DNA of 64,000 bases from Pterois miles (lineage: Eukaryota; Chordata; Actinopteri; Perciformes; Scorpaenidae). Below the pieces are notes generated by a model. That model did not search any database and had not been told where the DNA came from. It saw nothing but the letters and a program-made list of their open reading frames with translations. Shown here piece by piece: positions 12,227 to 23,560 of this stretch. The translations under genes were made by a program, and so were the position numbers. Positions within the stretch are counted from its first letter, which is position 1, and each line of letters opens with the position of its first letter. The DNA is taken from the NCBI GenBank assembly GCA_947000775.1, contig CAMQGK010000001.1, forward strand, positions 5,135,501 through 5,199,500. Direction: 5' to 3'.

Positions 12227-12557
12227 TAGTCCTTTATTAGTCCCACGAGGGGAAATTCAATTTTTTCACTCGTTTTCACTCATTAACTTATACACGGTAC
12301 ATGCAGACCCGAACACACACATGCACAAACATGCAACAATGGAGAGATGTCAGAGTGATGGGGCTGCTCCTGACAAGCGCCCCGAGCAGTTGGGGGTTTG
12401 GTGCCTTGCTCAGGGGCACCTCGGCAGTGCCTAAGAGGTAAACTGGCACCTCTCCAGCTACCAGTTCACACTCAGTTCTTGGTCCATGGCGGGACTTGAA
12501 CCGGTGACCCTCCGGTTCCCAAGCCAACTCCCTACAGACTGAGCTACTGCCGCCCCC
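12189..12557 (-). mobile_element. Full-length tRNA-derived SINE with (TTC)n tail (reverse)
   Basis: On the minus strand the head is GGGGCGGCAGTAGCTCAGTC with a clear pol III A box. The B box GGTTCAAGTCC follows about 45 nt later. Then come the body (GGTGCCCCTGAGCAAGGCAC.., ..GGCGCTTGTCAGGAGCAGCC), the tail GGGACTAATAAAGGACTATC and a (TTC)n run. The copy at 53175-53462 is the same family in the opposite orientation. The box A/B layout shows tRNA ancestry. Confidence 0.9.
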
Positions 12558-12889
12558 AAGGAAAGCAAATGCCAAGAACTGCTTGCAAATACAATGTGAC
12601 CCTCTGGCAGTCACACAAATTCATAAACACACATATCAGATCTGGAGAACCAGACTGGCATCTGAGAGTGGGTGTCATCTGCTGTGCCCATTCACGACCA
12701 CGGCAATGAAAACAAAACGGCAAATCTGAAGAATCCCTGCTGTCAGTCAGAGGAAAGGCAATCTCTTTCATTTCAAGGAGTGTAAACACCCAGGGATTCT
12801 GGGACTAATTGTTGAACATAGTTACAGTTGTCAAGGTAGAATCCTGTCCCATTTGAAGCTGCTCTCCCTGCAGTGTTTACGTTGGAAGT

Positions 12890-13190
12890 GGTTGATTGAC
12901 TGCCTCTGGCGTATTATGGCTAGACAGGGCCAATTGTCAATAACTGTCACCCACAGAGGGGAGGAAGAAACAGGGCCCATCTGCCTTTGCCTGCTGTGTA
13001 ATTAGCACTAAAACAAAATGCCTTGTGTTGAAATGTGGAGATCGGCACGCCTGCCAAGCACACATCGCATCACATGCCCAGAGAAAACATCCATGGGTGG
13101 CATGATGAAACATAATCACCCTTTTCCGACTCATGTTGTATATGCAAATGACGCAGACACAAAGGGCACTGTTACTAGTTAATTAAAAAC
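12890..13190. promoter_or_regulatory. Candidate cis-regulatory island (low confidence)
   Basis: This non-repetitive stretch, with no coding frame of interest, contains a perfect octamer ATGCAAAT (13142-13149), homeodomain cores TAATTAG (12999-13005) and TTAATTAA (13179-13186), and an ATTGTCAATAACTGTCAC cluster (SOX- and Meis-like) near 12932-12950. Such clusters arise by chance in AT-rich DNA; only cross-species conservation would decide. Confidence 0.25.
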
Positions 13191-13970
13191 ATTTGAACTA
13201 TGCCATCCATTCTGCAATGTCGTCTGGTGCGCGTGGGTTTGTGCAGACGTAGCGAGACAACGCACCTAGCATCCACCTGTTCCCCCCAGGGCTAGACACT
13301 TAACCAGCCCTCCTGGAAAGGAGGGGACGGCTGCAATCCAACCTGGTAACAGATATATGTGAATATTAAAAGCACTTAATTTCATCCTACCCTACCACAG
13401 GAAAACAATTGCGCCTTTGTGCTCGGTGCCCGCCTGTGTTTTCCTCCGTGGTTTTTACTAATGGGGGAGATAAATGCGGCTCTCTAAGTGGCTTCCCCTC
13501 TGGATTTCTTTCAAACAAAACACCTCTTCCTCACAGCTGGATTAGATTCATCCGTGAATAAACAACCTGTGAAACACGCTGCCAACACTAGCTACTATTG
13601 ATGCATACAGTATGTAGTGCTAAACACATGTGAGACAAACTCACAAACTGTGCAAATTTGCAGCTGAATGGTACGAGTGCAGTGCCTGTTTGGAGGCTGT
13701 TTGCTTGGTTTCAGCTTGAGAACCACTCATCCAAACAACTTCACACTGGACACTGTGCTTCCTTTGGTCCTGAGCAACACACCTGCCAACTGTGAAGCTG
13801 GATGAACGGTTGTTGACAAAATAATGGTGTCTTTTCAACGCTGTCTTCAGACAAAACATGGTGGCATTGCACATTTCTGTAATCCACAAGATACGTTGAA
13901 TGTAGATGTTTCATATCATCCTTGTATCACATTCACAGAAACGCACAGTGGCATGTGTTTAATGTTGTAT
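13190..13970. other. Non-coding, nothing recognised
   Basis: No gene. A short motif CACCTGCCAACTGTGAAG near 13785 recurs near 14431, so part of this block is repeat-derived. Confidence 0.4.
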
Positions 13971-13974
13971 TGAC

Positions 13975-14105
13975 TGGTTAGGTTTAGGCAACAAAACTAC
14001 TTGGTTAAGATTAGAAAAGCAAGCGTAAAGTGAATGTTTACTTTTAATTTCATACTGGACACAAAACATGGGACTTCCCTGGGTGAAAGGCCTGTGTTTG
14101 TTTGA
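13975..14105 (+). repeat. Dispersed repeat family F, partial copy
   Basis: GGTTAGGTTTAGGCAACAAA, CTACTTGGTTAAGATTAG and CTGGGTGAAAGGCCTGTGTT match the layout of copies at 35610-35950 and 38455-38790. Confidence 0.5.
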
Positions 14106-14349
14106 CCCATCAACTTTTCTTGATTATTATACTTATTATATGCAACTTTGAATAAAGATCCACGCTGTACTATACAAAATAAAAACTGTATCCGTGGTTT
14201 GGAGAAATGTACAATGCAGACATTTTTTTTAAGCAGCCTGCTCTATCCATTCTTGAATGTACAGTACTGTGCTAGCAATGCAGACAGACCTGTACCATGC
14301 TGTTTGGAGGAGTAACAGTTAACGTTGTGGCGAGTGATGTGGAGTCACG

Positions 14350-14412
14350 TCATGTCAATTTTATTTGTATAGCCCAAAACCACAAATCACAAATTTGCCT
14401 CAGGGTTTTGAT
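14350..14412 (-). repeat. Retroposon tail module, copy 2 (reverse)
   Basis: TCAATTTTATTTGTATAGCC followed by AACCACAAATCACAAATTTG is the inverse of 7744-7825. Confidence 0.6.
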
Positions 14413-14479
14413 AGTGATAGCAGCAATACACCTGCCAACTGTGAAGTCGCTTGGATGAAAGGTGGTCGAGAAAACTGAA

Positions 14480-15400
14480 GGACAGACAGAAAAGTTTTGT
14501 TATCTGCCGTATCCCCATGGAATTCATACAACAAGCAAATCTATATGCAAATGCTTTGCCTTGTGGTTTGTTGTGCGTCTCACCTGCAGATGTCTGCATG
14601 TAGGAGTAGGGGGAGGTCGAGAAGACTGCTGCAGATCATAGTACAGGTAACTTTTTGTAGTTGACTAGACTTAACCAAACCTTCACCATAGAGGGGGCAG
14701 ATCAGAAAATCAGACATATTCATATCGTCATATGGGTAAATTTGGGAGACAAACAGTACATTTTGTTGTTGGCATTTAAGGTATAAAGACTTGTTTATCC
14801 TCCTTTGGCCACATTGCTGCATTGGCAAAGACATGATGGTGGGGTTGCCAAGGCAAAACAGACTTGATTTATTTAGTAGAATAATGTAGGATGTGAGATG
14901 AGTGTTGATTCTGGCATCATAAAACAATACATGTTTTGTCACAAGGATTAAAACACAACAGAAGATGTTTCAGTTTCCTTTCCTTGCAGGTTTCAAACCA
15001 GTCGACTTCATGAAACATCATGATAGCTAATCAGCATAAACCATAAAGATCACAGAGATTCCACTCCCTTTAGTTTGCAAGATCATAATTAGACACTCAA
15101 TCAGCCATAACTCTGGAGGAGAGACAGTGGCAGGATTGTTCAGCTGCAACACCACAAGGAATTTAACCTCTTTCCAGAGACAAATCACCAAAATCCCAAC
15201 CAGTAAAACGAATCCGAGACTAGCTTTTGATTATTGCAATGCCACAAGCCTCTCTTTGACAAATTGTTTCAAAGCAAACCACTGAGGAGTACATGTGTGT
15301 TTGCTAATTATGAGCAAACCAAACCAAACAATTTGCATCAGCGGTCACTGGAAACGCGAGCTGGGTAGTACACCGCTGCAGGTCATACAGATGAGCGTTG
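14480..15400. other. Non-coding, nothing recognised
   Basis: No gene, tRNA or clear repeat. The 120-residue minus-strand frame at 14580-14942 has no recognisable domain. Confidence 0.4.
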
Positions 15401-15404
15401 TGCT

Positions 15405-15720
15405 TTCACTGAGACACAGTTAACACTTTAGCCAACCTAGTGATGTTGGTCTGTTCATCGCTTTGGTCCACACTTAAATATCTCAATAACTACTGGTCAG
15501 CTGTAATAACTTTTCTGATCCTCTGTCTTTATGACCAAATAGCAAAATTTAAGACATTCACATCAACCTCAGCTACACTTTGTGTAGTGTGTGTAGTTCT
15601 AATTAGCAAACACATGCTACCACGTTAAATCAAGACAGTGGACATTATGCATAACAGCTTGTCAGCATTGTGGCCATGTTAACATGCTAGCATTTAGCTC
15701 AAAGCATCGCTATGTCTATG
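15405..15720 (+). repeat. Dispersed repeat fragment with TTAGC/ATGCTA motifs
   Basis: CTTTGGTCCACACTTAAATA, CTCAATAACTACTGG, TTAGCAAACACATGCTACCA and ATGCTAGCATTTAGCTCAAA follow the order of a very common fish repeat. It is diverged and single-copy in this window; recognised from memory. Confidence 0.55.
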
Positions 15721-16086
15721 TAGCGTTTTTTAATCCGTCATCTGTAAAGAAAACGTTACAGGCAGAAACCTTGCACACTGAGTCCGATATGTTTTATTAT
15801 TTCATTTGTTGTGAGAATATGTAATACAAGACAAAACTGAATTAATTAAACGGGTGTGATGGATATCGCTCATCCCAAACGGGGCTAACGAATCTGTCTC
15901 TAAATTCTGCATCTCTGTGTTCTTGTATTTCTTTATCGTAAAGTATGTTGCTTACCAGATGTCATTTTGGATGATGACGCTTGCATGGGCGGTAGCTCTG
16001 AGAGGAATTTATGTTTTGGAGTCGGTGTGTAAATGTGATTGACACAACCTGAGGTCGTATTACGGAAAACACAGACTTGATGTGCA

Positions 16087-16442
16087 AAGGCCTTTACACA
16101 CTGATGTTTTTTGCACTTGCATAGTTTTCGGGCTGTTGTTTTTGTCATGAATACTTTCACACTGCATGTGAAAGCTACATCTTGACTTTTCTGAGCTTTT
16201 GCACTGCGAATAAAAACATGAACCAATCATGTTGTGCCTATATTTATGAAACAACAACACGGAGGCTCCGGAGTCTAAACCAAGATGGCAAACTTTATTA
16301 CCCCTTTCAGCCTTGACAAAGGCAGCGACCAGATCCACTCTTTCCTTTCTTACCTTTCACAATAAAATCCCTAGATATTTGCAGGCGACTATTTCACATT
16401 TTTGTGTCATTTATTAGTCATGCCCCTGGTGTGTAAAGGCCT
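16087..16442. mobile_element. Short element bounded by inverted repeats
   Basis: The left end AGGCCTTTACACAC (16088-16101) and the right end GTGTGTAAAGGCCT (16429-16442) are inverted repeats. The 356-bp interval has no coding capacity, so a MITE-like element is likely. No target duplication is evident. Confidence 0.6.
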
Positions 16443-17842
16443 GTAGTCTTACAATATTGCAATATTTGAAATTGCAAACATGCATAATTTACACGAGACT
16501 CGGTCGGGCTTAACCTTTTTACTCACTGTTCATTTCTGCATCGTGTAATTGCACTGCAAGTGTTGTCAAGCATTTCAAAAGTTAATGTTTTTATGCATCA
16601 CTGCTAATGTATGCTCCGTGCTGAACTTGTTTTCACAAATGTTACCATGAACAGCCCAACTCCTCCCAATCTTACTACCTGAACCACACTGATGACATGA
16701 ACCCCACCCATCCAGTTCTCCAGATGAAGTAAAGAAAGGTAACAAGAATAAGGAAACTTGTCTAGATCATTACTGTTATGATGCTGTTGCCAGGGTACTT
16801 TTTTATTTTCATAAGCTGCAAATGAACTACTTTCGAGTTCATCAGCCAGTCTCTATCCCGTCTACCTACTTACCTACTTGTCTGAGCTCCTCACACCTTG
16901 AAGAGCCTGTTTGCTCAAGCCTCGTTTGAGCCTGTCAACAAGCACAGGAAACTCCTCCCTCTCTCTCTTTACCCTACTTTTTCTCTCCTTACTCCCTCCC
17001 TCGCCTCCCCAAACACCAGGCTGATTTATAGGCCTGTCTGCTACCTGGCCCTCGACGACAGGTTATTTCCATTACTGCTGGGATTCTCTGTAATAAGGGG
17101 ATCCGATGTAAGGACAGAGCAGGGGGCCAGCTGTCTTGTCTCAGCTGAGCAACAACAGACCTCCAGAGAGCCAAACTATTCATACACTTTTGTTCTAACA
17201 CTTGATGCTGTTAGGATCATCTGTAGTAACACGTGTCTTCAGCTATGTTTTACTCATCAAACCTTGAAGGATGGGATGTTTTGTAATCTCTGTCTATAAT
17301 TTATGTTTGAGTCATAAAAAGGAAATCCAACACACACTTATGTAGGCAAGCACCCTGGAGCTTGTTCACGTTCGCCCAGAAGAACTGGCTTCTGCACTCA
17401 TAAATATCAACACTGAAGAAACATATCAAAATGTGCGTGAGTGACACTTCAGAGAAGTGACACCAAACCGAGAGACTTTTAAGACTTTTCCACGGCTCCT
17501 CCACTGAAGTACCTCGTCTGTCAGCGAGGCAGCACGGCCTCTTTGATTTGGGCTCTGTGTTGTTTTTGAATCTCCTGCCTCGACGTTGCATCACATCCCC
17601 TGTGAGGCAAACTCAGACAAAAAGTGTCACTCTCTTGTCGTTATCTGTGCGGCTCTGACAAAAGGCCAGTTCACACGTTGTTTGAAAGCTTGGTGCCTCT
17701 AATAGCTACGTGATCAAAGGTTATGTAATATGTGGGTTGCTAAAAAGTTAAAGGCATAGCACTTCGTAGAGTTAAAGCTAGTATATACTGTATATGACAA
17801 TATATGATGAGAATATTTCTATATAAAAGAGAGATTTAAAGT
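16443..17842. other. Non-coding, nothing recognised
   Basis: The 133-residue plus-strand frame at 16898-17299 has no recognisable domain. No repeat was identified. Confidence 0.4.
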
Positions 17843-18435
17843 AGGACTGTAAATTAATTAAAATATTTATCACAGTTAATCAGGTGATTGTCCATAGTTT
17901 ATTGGGATTAATTGCAAATTGATCCAATATTTTTTTTATCTGCTCAAAATCAATCTTAAAGGGAAGACTGTCAAGTATTTAATACTCATATAGAGAAGGC
18001 AAATATGCTGTTTTTTGCAAATACATGTATATATCTATTATTGGAAATCAATTAACATCACAAAACAAAGACAGATATTGTCCACAAACCCTCACAGGTA
18101 CTAGCAGTACCACTACACTACTTTTTCTGTAAAAAAATCTGCTCAAATCAGAACATGGCAAACTGCAGCCCAACAGGCAACAACAGCTGTCAGTGTGTCA
18201 GAGTGCTGACTTGACTATGACTTGATCCAGACTGACTGTGATTATCATAAAGTGATGCTTTATGCATGTCTGTAAAGGGGAGACTGGTGGGGACCCAGAG
18301 AACTAATGGATTCGTTCTAGTTTCATATGACACCAATATCTTCACTCTAGCTTTAACCTGCTACAACTTCTGAAAGATTGATTGCATTAATACGTTAAAG
18401 AAATTAGTGGTGTTATTAACTGCATTAACTTTGAC
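17843..18435 (+). mobile_element. Dispersed AT-rich element with TTAACTTTGAC end
   Basis: It begins AGGACTGTAAATTAATTAAA and contains ATTGGAAATCAATTAACATC, ACTGCAGCCCAACAGGCAAC, TTTCATATGACACCAATATC and GCATTAATACGTTAAAGAAA. It ends in GCATTAACTTTGACAGC. This order matches a very common teleost repeat. It is interrupted at its right end by the SINE at 18436-18777. Confidence 0.65.
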
Positions 18436-18777
18436 AGCAGTTTGCACAGTGGTGCAGTGGTTAGTGCTGACGCCTCACAGCAATATGGTCGCAGGTTTGA
18501 ATCCGGCTTGGGGTCCTTCTGTGTGGAGTTTGCATGTTGTCTTTGTGTTAGCGTGGGTCTTCTCCAGGTTCTCCAGCTTCCTCCCACAGTCCAAAGACAT
18601 GCAGCTTAATTGCTGACTCTAAATCCCCCGTAGATGTGAAAGTGAGCGTGAATGGTTGTCTGTCTCTATGTGTCCTGCAGTGGACTGGCGACCTGTCCAG
18701 GGTGAACCACGCCTTCGCCCCAACGCTGGGATCGGCTCCCCTCCATGAGGGGAAGCAGTTGCAGATGGATAGATGGA
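18436..18777 (+). mobile_element. tRNA-derived SINE of DANA/mermaid type, with perfect target duplication
   Basis: The head GTGGTGCAGTGGTTAGTGCT (A box) and GGTTTGAATCC (B box) are followed by TTCCTCCCACAGTCCAAAGA, TGGACTGGCGACCTGTCCAG and a GATGGATAGATGGA tail. The 10-mer TAACTTTGAC is present at 18426-18435 and again at 18778-18787, an exact target-site duplication. A second, internally deleted copy is at 38172-38378. Confidence 0.9.
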
Positions 18778-18789
18778 TAACTTTGACTG

Positions 18790-19990
18790 TGCTGCTCTGG
18801 AAACAGAAATACTGTATGAAATGTGCAATGTATCATTAGGCTAAGTTATAAAAATCACAGCTTTGTAAGCTGAACAGCGAGAGGAGGAATCAATTACTGT
18901 ACATGTAAAAATAAACGAATAAAATAAATCACATGCACCTATTTTCTTAATGAGAAAATTTTGACCGCAGTAGTCAAAGCCATGAATGTAGCTTCTTAGC
19001 TATTTAGTGACTGTACTTGGCTAAGACACAAGAACTAAAACAGTAACCTGACCCTGTTAGATGGTTTGTTACACAGAACCACCTGAGAAGTCATCATTGG
19101 AAACTGTTTGGTAAAGGGCAGGCACTTTGCAAGTGATTGGATGAACCATCTGTCAATCAAACTCTTGCCAAAGCCAGTCGTGAGAAGAGCGAAAACATAG
19201 TTTCCATCCCAAACAGCCCTCAGTGCCGTTCTTGACTCTTCATTCAATGAAAAAATAATCTCCAGTTCTGATAAAACTGATTTCATCTACGCTAACGTAT
19301 CTGTCTGAAAATTCTAAACATGTTTCCCCGTGTGGATTAAATGCATGAAAGAAGAAACCTAACCCACGCATCTTTCGGTAATGACTGTCTGTAACAAAAA
19401 GCTCACACAGTTTGGTCTTAAAAGATGGATTGGTGCCCGGTATTGAGCCAGCGGTGTCCAAGGCGAGGCACAACCGCCTGATAATGAAAGAGACTAAGCC
19501 TAAAACTTCATTAGGAAGTGTAAAATGAATTGACAGATGTTTGGCCCAGACTGCTGGAAACTATGCCACACACAACTTTTCAGCACACCTCATGCATAAA
19601 ACACTTGGCTGTGAAGAGCTTCAGCCCGCAGCCCACAATGAATCACAGCACTCTTTAATAATGGGAAGTTGTTTATGAACCTGAAAAGGCAGATAACTTA
19701 TTATTGTCATCAGACTGATGACAGACATGCTGTCTGCACGGTCTGCCTCCCTCTCTGCTAGTTTGTTTACATGCATATTTATACTCCAACATTCATTAGG
19801 ATCTAAGTAGTCAATTTAACAACCCAATCATTTGTAAACATCCTATCTGTTTATAATGATTGTAGCTGAAGGTAAACTGAGTGGATGACTGAAAGGTTTC
19901 GACTACAGGTATAGCTGTTTCATGCACAACTCATAGTCTTAATATCTGGGTTTGACTCTTCAACAGTGCAATATACCAGAGGCTTTGAGC
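18790..19990. other. Non-coding, nothing recognised
   Basis: No gene or repeat identified. Confidence 0.4.
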
Positions 19991-19998
19991 AAGACTCT

Positions 19999-20103
19999 GG
20001 ACCACCTCTGGGCCTTTGTGGACCACCTCTGGGCCTTTGTGGACCACCTCTGGGCCTATGTGGACCACCTCTGGGCCTATGTGGACCACCTCTGGGCCTT
20101 TGT
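19999..20103. repeat. 21-bp minisatellite, five units
   Basis: The unit GGACCACCTCTGGGCCTNTG plus one base is repeated exactly five times with period 21; only one base (T/A) varies between units. The period is a multiple of three, so an open frame (GPEVVH repeats) runs on the minus strand, but no gene context supports it. Confidence 0.97.
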
Positions 20104-20109
20104 GTGCTA

Positions 20110-21580
20110 GCTGGTTGCAGCAGCTCCTCATCTTAGTTGAGTTCTAACATAAGTGTTTACCAAGAGGACATTTATATGCATTACTAAATTAAACCACTTA
20201 AAAACTGGGAAATTGACAAAAATATCAGTAGTCCTCAAATTACCTACCAGTGTTAGCCGCGTTAGCATAGTCAGCTATCACCCTTATTCTAAACTGCACA
20301 AGTACTTACCCCAAAAGGTACACATTGTCCCTCCCCATTTATCAAATCCAGCCACTTGTACAGTGGCCCTTCATGTTCTAGGTACCCCTCTAATATCAGT
20401 TTTGGATTTTGTTTTTATGCTTATGTATGCGGCAAAACTACTAAGGTTTCAGAATAGATAGTATAGTAGCACAATTGTCAATTGTCGCCCAAATCTGTGA
20501 TATAAGGTTGCCCAAACGCTGTGGGTCGACCTGTTCATTACTACCATTCCTGCAGTTGCTGTTTGTGGATTGAAATGGTCAACGCATCCTTGACCACCTT
20601 CAGAAGTGGTTCGGCTGACCGGATCACAATCTGTCCCCTTTCATGTGGTCAAACACTCCAAATGCAATCCGATCACCCAAAACGCTTTTTAATACCACAT
20701 TCCTTAGGTTTTAATGGTGCAACCCAATTTAGTAAAGTTTAAAACTAGCTTGTAATTACTCATATTTGGAACCCATCGGCTTTTGGTCTGATGACAGATA
20801 AGCCTCAGGGGGCAACGGGCTACATTTCTGTGGTTCCGGTGTAGCCTGCAGATATCTGAGCCAAGACTTCCTCTACTGTGTGCTGCTCATTGTTTACAGT
20901 CCAGTTAGCAACTTGAGATGTGAGTTCAGAAACGACGTGCACGACAAGTTAGCTTTAATCCAATAAAGAGCTAAATCATTGTCAGACGATAGCCGGTGAG
21001 TTGGTGTTTACCAGCGTTCAACCAAAGCCTGCTCGAACGTAGTCAATACTTCTCGGACTACAAACCAGAATGCTTCCGGTACCAAAATCTTGTACCGCTG
21101 CCTACAGATTCTGCATGTGAATTCATAATCTGTTTATAGAGATTAGTAGTTTCTAGAAACTTAGGAAGGAAAAGTGGGTGTAACCCAGTCCTGCCATCTG
21201 ACTCAAAGACACGTTCTGTTCACTTCATTATTTGTCGGCATTAGTGTGTCACCATAATATGGCCTGTGGTTTCCATGGTAACTGTCTACATTTATGACCA
21301 AAGGAAAGGCGATTGAGATTTTAAATTAGACTTTAACCTGTTTACCGTGGCTCTGCGTCAGGATCACGTCTACACACCAAGTGCAAGTCAGGAATTTGAC
21401 TTCATTAATTGGTTGCTGGAACATTTCAAGACAGTTACACAATTCATGAAGAAAAAATAAGGAGGAACTCAGAGTGCAGACAAGATGTACTACGACAGCA
21501 GACTAAACAAAAACACTAGTATAGCTTGAAATAAGGAACTTGCGTTATTGCATCAGCAATCTGACAGCATGTAGCATATA
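20110..21580. other. Non-coding, nothing recognised
   Basis: No gene. Short open frames only. Confidence 0.4.
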
Positions 21581-21599
21581 TTATATATTATTGTTAATA

Positions 21600-21825
21600 A
21601 TTATGCAGGTATAATGATTACAAACAAAATCTGGCACAATAGTCCACTTGGACTCAAGATTAAACTGACTAGATTTTGGTGGTCAAAGGTCAAAGTCACT
21701 GTGACCTCAAAACATGTTTTTGGATATAACTCAAGAATACATATGTTAATTATGACAATTTCAAACACACACACACACACACGCACATACATCTGATTGG
21801 ATAAAATGCTGAAGTGATGATATTT
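21600..21825 (+). repeat. Dispersed repeat fragment carrying nuclear-receptor-like half-sites
   Basis: GGTCAAAGGTCAAAGTCACT followed by GTGACCTCAAAACATG and GGATATAACTCAAGAATACA resembles a common fish repeat. A short (AC)n tract follows at 21763-21782. See findings for the half-site arrangement at 21680-21707. Confidence 0.5.
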
Positions 21826-21829
21826 GGAC

Positions 21830-22320
21830 TAACCCGGTCTCACTCCCAACTTGTCAAATTCATGCTGATTGGGCAGAACCAACTGAACCAACGTATGAAG
21901 GCACCCTTTAGCAACAGTAACAAAACCATGTGACAAACCAAACAAACAAAAAAATGTAAACCTACCTGCGGGATTGGAGCGAGTGACATATTGTATAAAG
22001 CGTGAGCGTCTGGGTGGGCGGGACATGAGGTGGACGGGACAAACAAACACAAGACTTTCAACTGGGAGACCAGTGTTTGTTAACGTTAACGTTAACAAAG
22101 TTGCCCTAAGTGTCTGTGTTGCCTAAACTTTACTTCCTGTGAAAATTGAAGGTTATTTTGAAAGGACACTATGCATGAAATGAGTGTATATTGACATGTC
22201 ACCCCTGGTCTGTCCAGTAAGTAATGTAAGAGGGCTACGTCATGTGTCAGTCTCTGACAATGTGGCACTGACCAAGCAGCGGTATTTGATGAACTGGGAG
22301 TGAGAATGTGTTGTTTGGAC
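21830..22320. repeat. Dispersed repeat family F-related copy
   Basis: It begins CCCGGTCTCACTCCCAACTT and ends near GGTATTTGATGAACTGGGAG TGAGA, an inverted pair of ends (TCTCACTCCCA and TGGGAGTGAGA). It contains CAACTGGGAGACCAGTGTTT, which parallels CACCCAGAAGACCACCGTTT at 29941 and related sequence at 35700 and 38600. Confidence 0.5.
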
Positions 22321-22329
22321 AGAAATATA

Positions 22330-23510
22330 TGTAAACTGCAACTTGACTGGTTGGTAGAGGCGCACAGCGAGGCGAGGTGGTAATTCTAGTCTTGAGCGAT
22401 AGGAACATGCTCGTCACGTCATGTCCAGATTGTGCTTAAAATTCATATAGATGTCATCTTCATTTCGACCTCTTTCATTCCTGACCAAGCAAGAGACTTT
22501 TTGTTCCTGTGAGATTTCAGTCAGTTTGCGAGGTGCGTCCACAGCTAGCGAAGCTCCAATCCCGACTGCAGCTTCAGAGGGGAGATGGCTAGAGCAGCGA
22601 AAATGAACTTTTAGACTTAATTTATGCTTCTCACATAACTGTAGTCTGTATACAAGATTATTATGCTATCACAAGTTATTAAGTATATTACCCTTTGTTG
22701 AATAAATGCTTTGAAATGGGCATTTCTAACATCAGTGGTGCTAAATGACTGCTTGGCGCTGCAGCAGCAAGTCTGTCAACACAGACGCTGCTCACGCATA
22801 ATCATGCACAGTTTTGATGTTACAGCTGTGTTATTTAAGAAAAGGTCCATAGAGTTAACATTAATTACATCAATTGAATATCTTGACATTTAAAAAATTT
22901 GTTACTTGCCATTGAAATCATGTTATGCATTCTGTAAAGAATACAGTTATGGAAATCAAACTATAGGCCGTCTAATGGAGAATGAGCACACAAACATGCT
23001 TGTCAGGCTCTTAACAACAGAGGAGTGCTGCCTGGCGTGGCGCTGAAGGGCAAAAAGTGTACAGAACACTGTACACATTACACTACATTAGGTACTTTGG
23101 CTATAAACATGCAATAACTAATATTTTATATGTAGTTCAGTATCATCTAAATTGACCCCAATCTATTTCATAATATCAACTTTCCCTTATGGATGTACGT
23201 CCTCTGATTTATATCCTGAGATTCACATATTAAATACATTCTTTGTAAAGCAGAGTTCCCCTCCTCCCGGCCCATCCTTCCCTTCCTCCAGATAGTTCAG
23301 ATCCAGATAGCTGAGAGCCAGGCTCGGTGCAGGCCACCTGGCAGAGGAAGGCAGGCCAGGGGCGGGGAAGCGTTGTGGGTGTTCTGCAGCGTCTGGGCTG
23401 GACCAGGCTAGCGCTGTCTGTGGCTCAGCAGGCGGGTGAGTGTTGTGTAACCCAAAGCTGTGGTTGGATTTTTTTTTCCCACATGAGCTTTCAACTGGCT
23501 TCATGGCACA
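22330..23510. other. Non-coding, nothing recognised
   Basis: No gene. 23230-23450 is somewhat GC-richer, without a recognisable feature. Confidence 0.4.
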
Positions 23511-23513
23511 CAG

Positions 23514-23516
<3 letters not shown>

Positions 23517-23558
<42 letters not shown>
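23517..23558. repeat. (GA)n microsatellite
   Basis: 21 uninterrupted GA units. Confidence 0.97.

Positions 23559-23560
<2 letters not shown>

Noticed and set aside
19931..20131. Repeat peptide GPEVVH on the minus strand
   Set aside because: Created by a 21-bp minisatellite. No start context, neighbours or family supports a gene.
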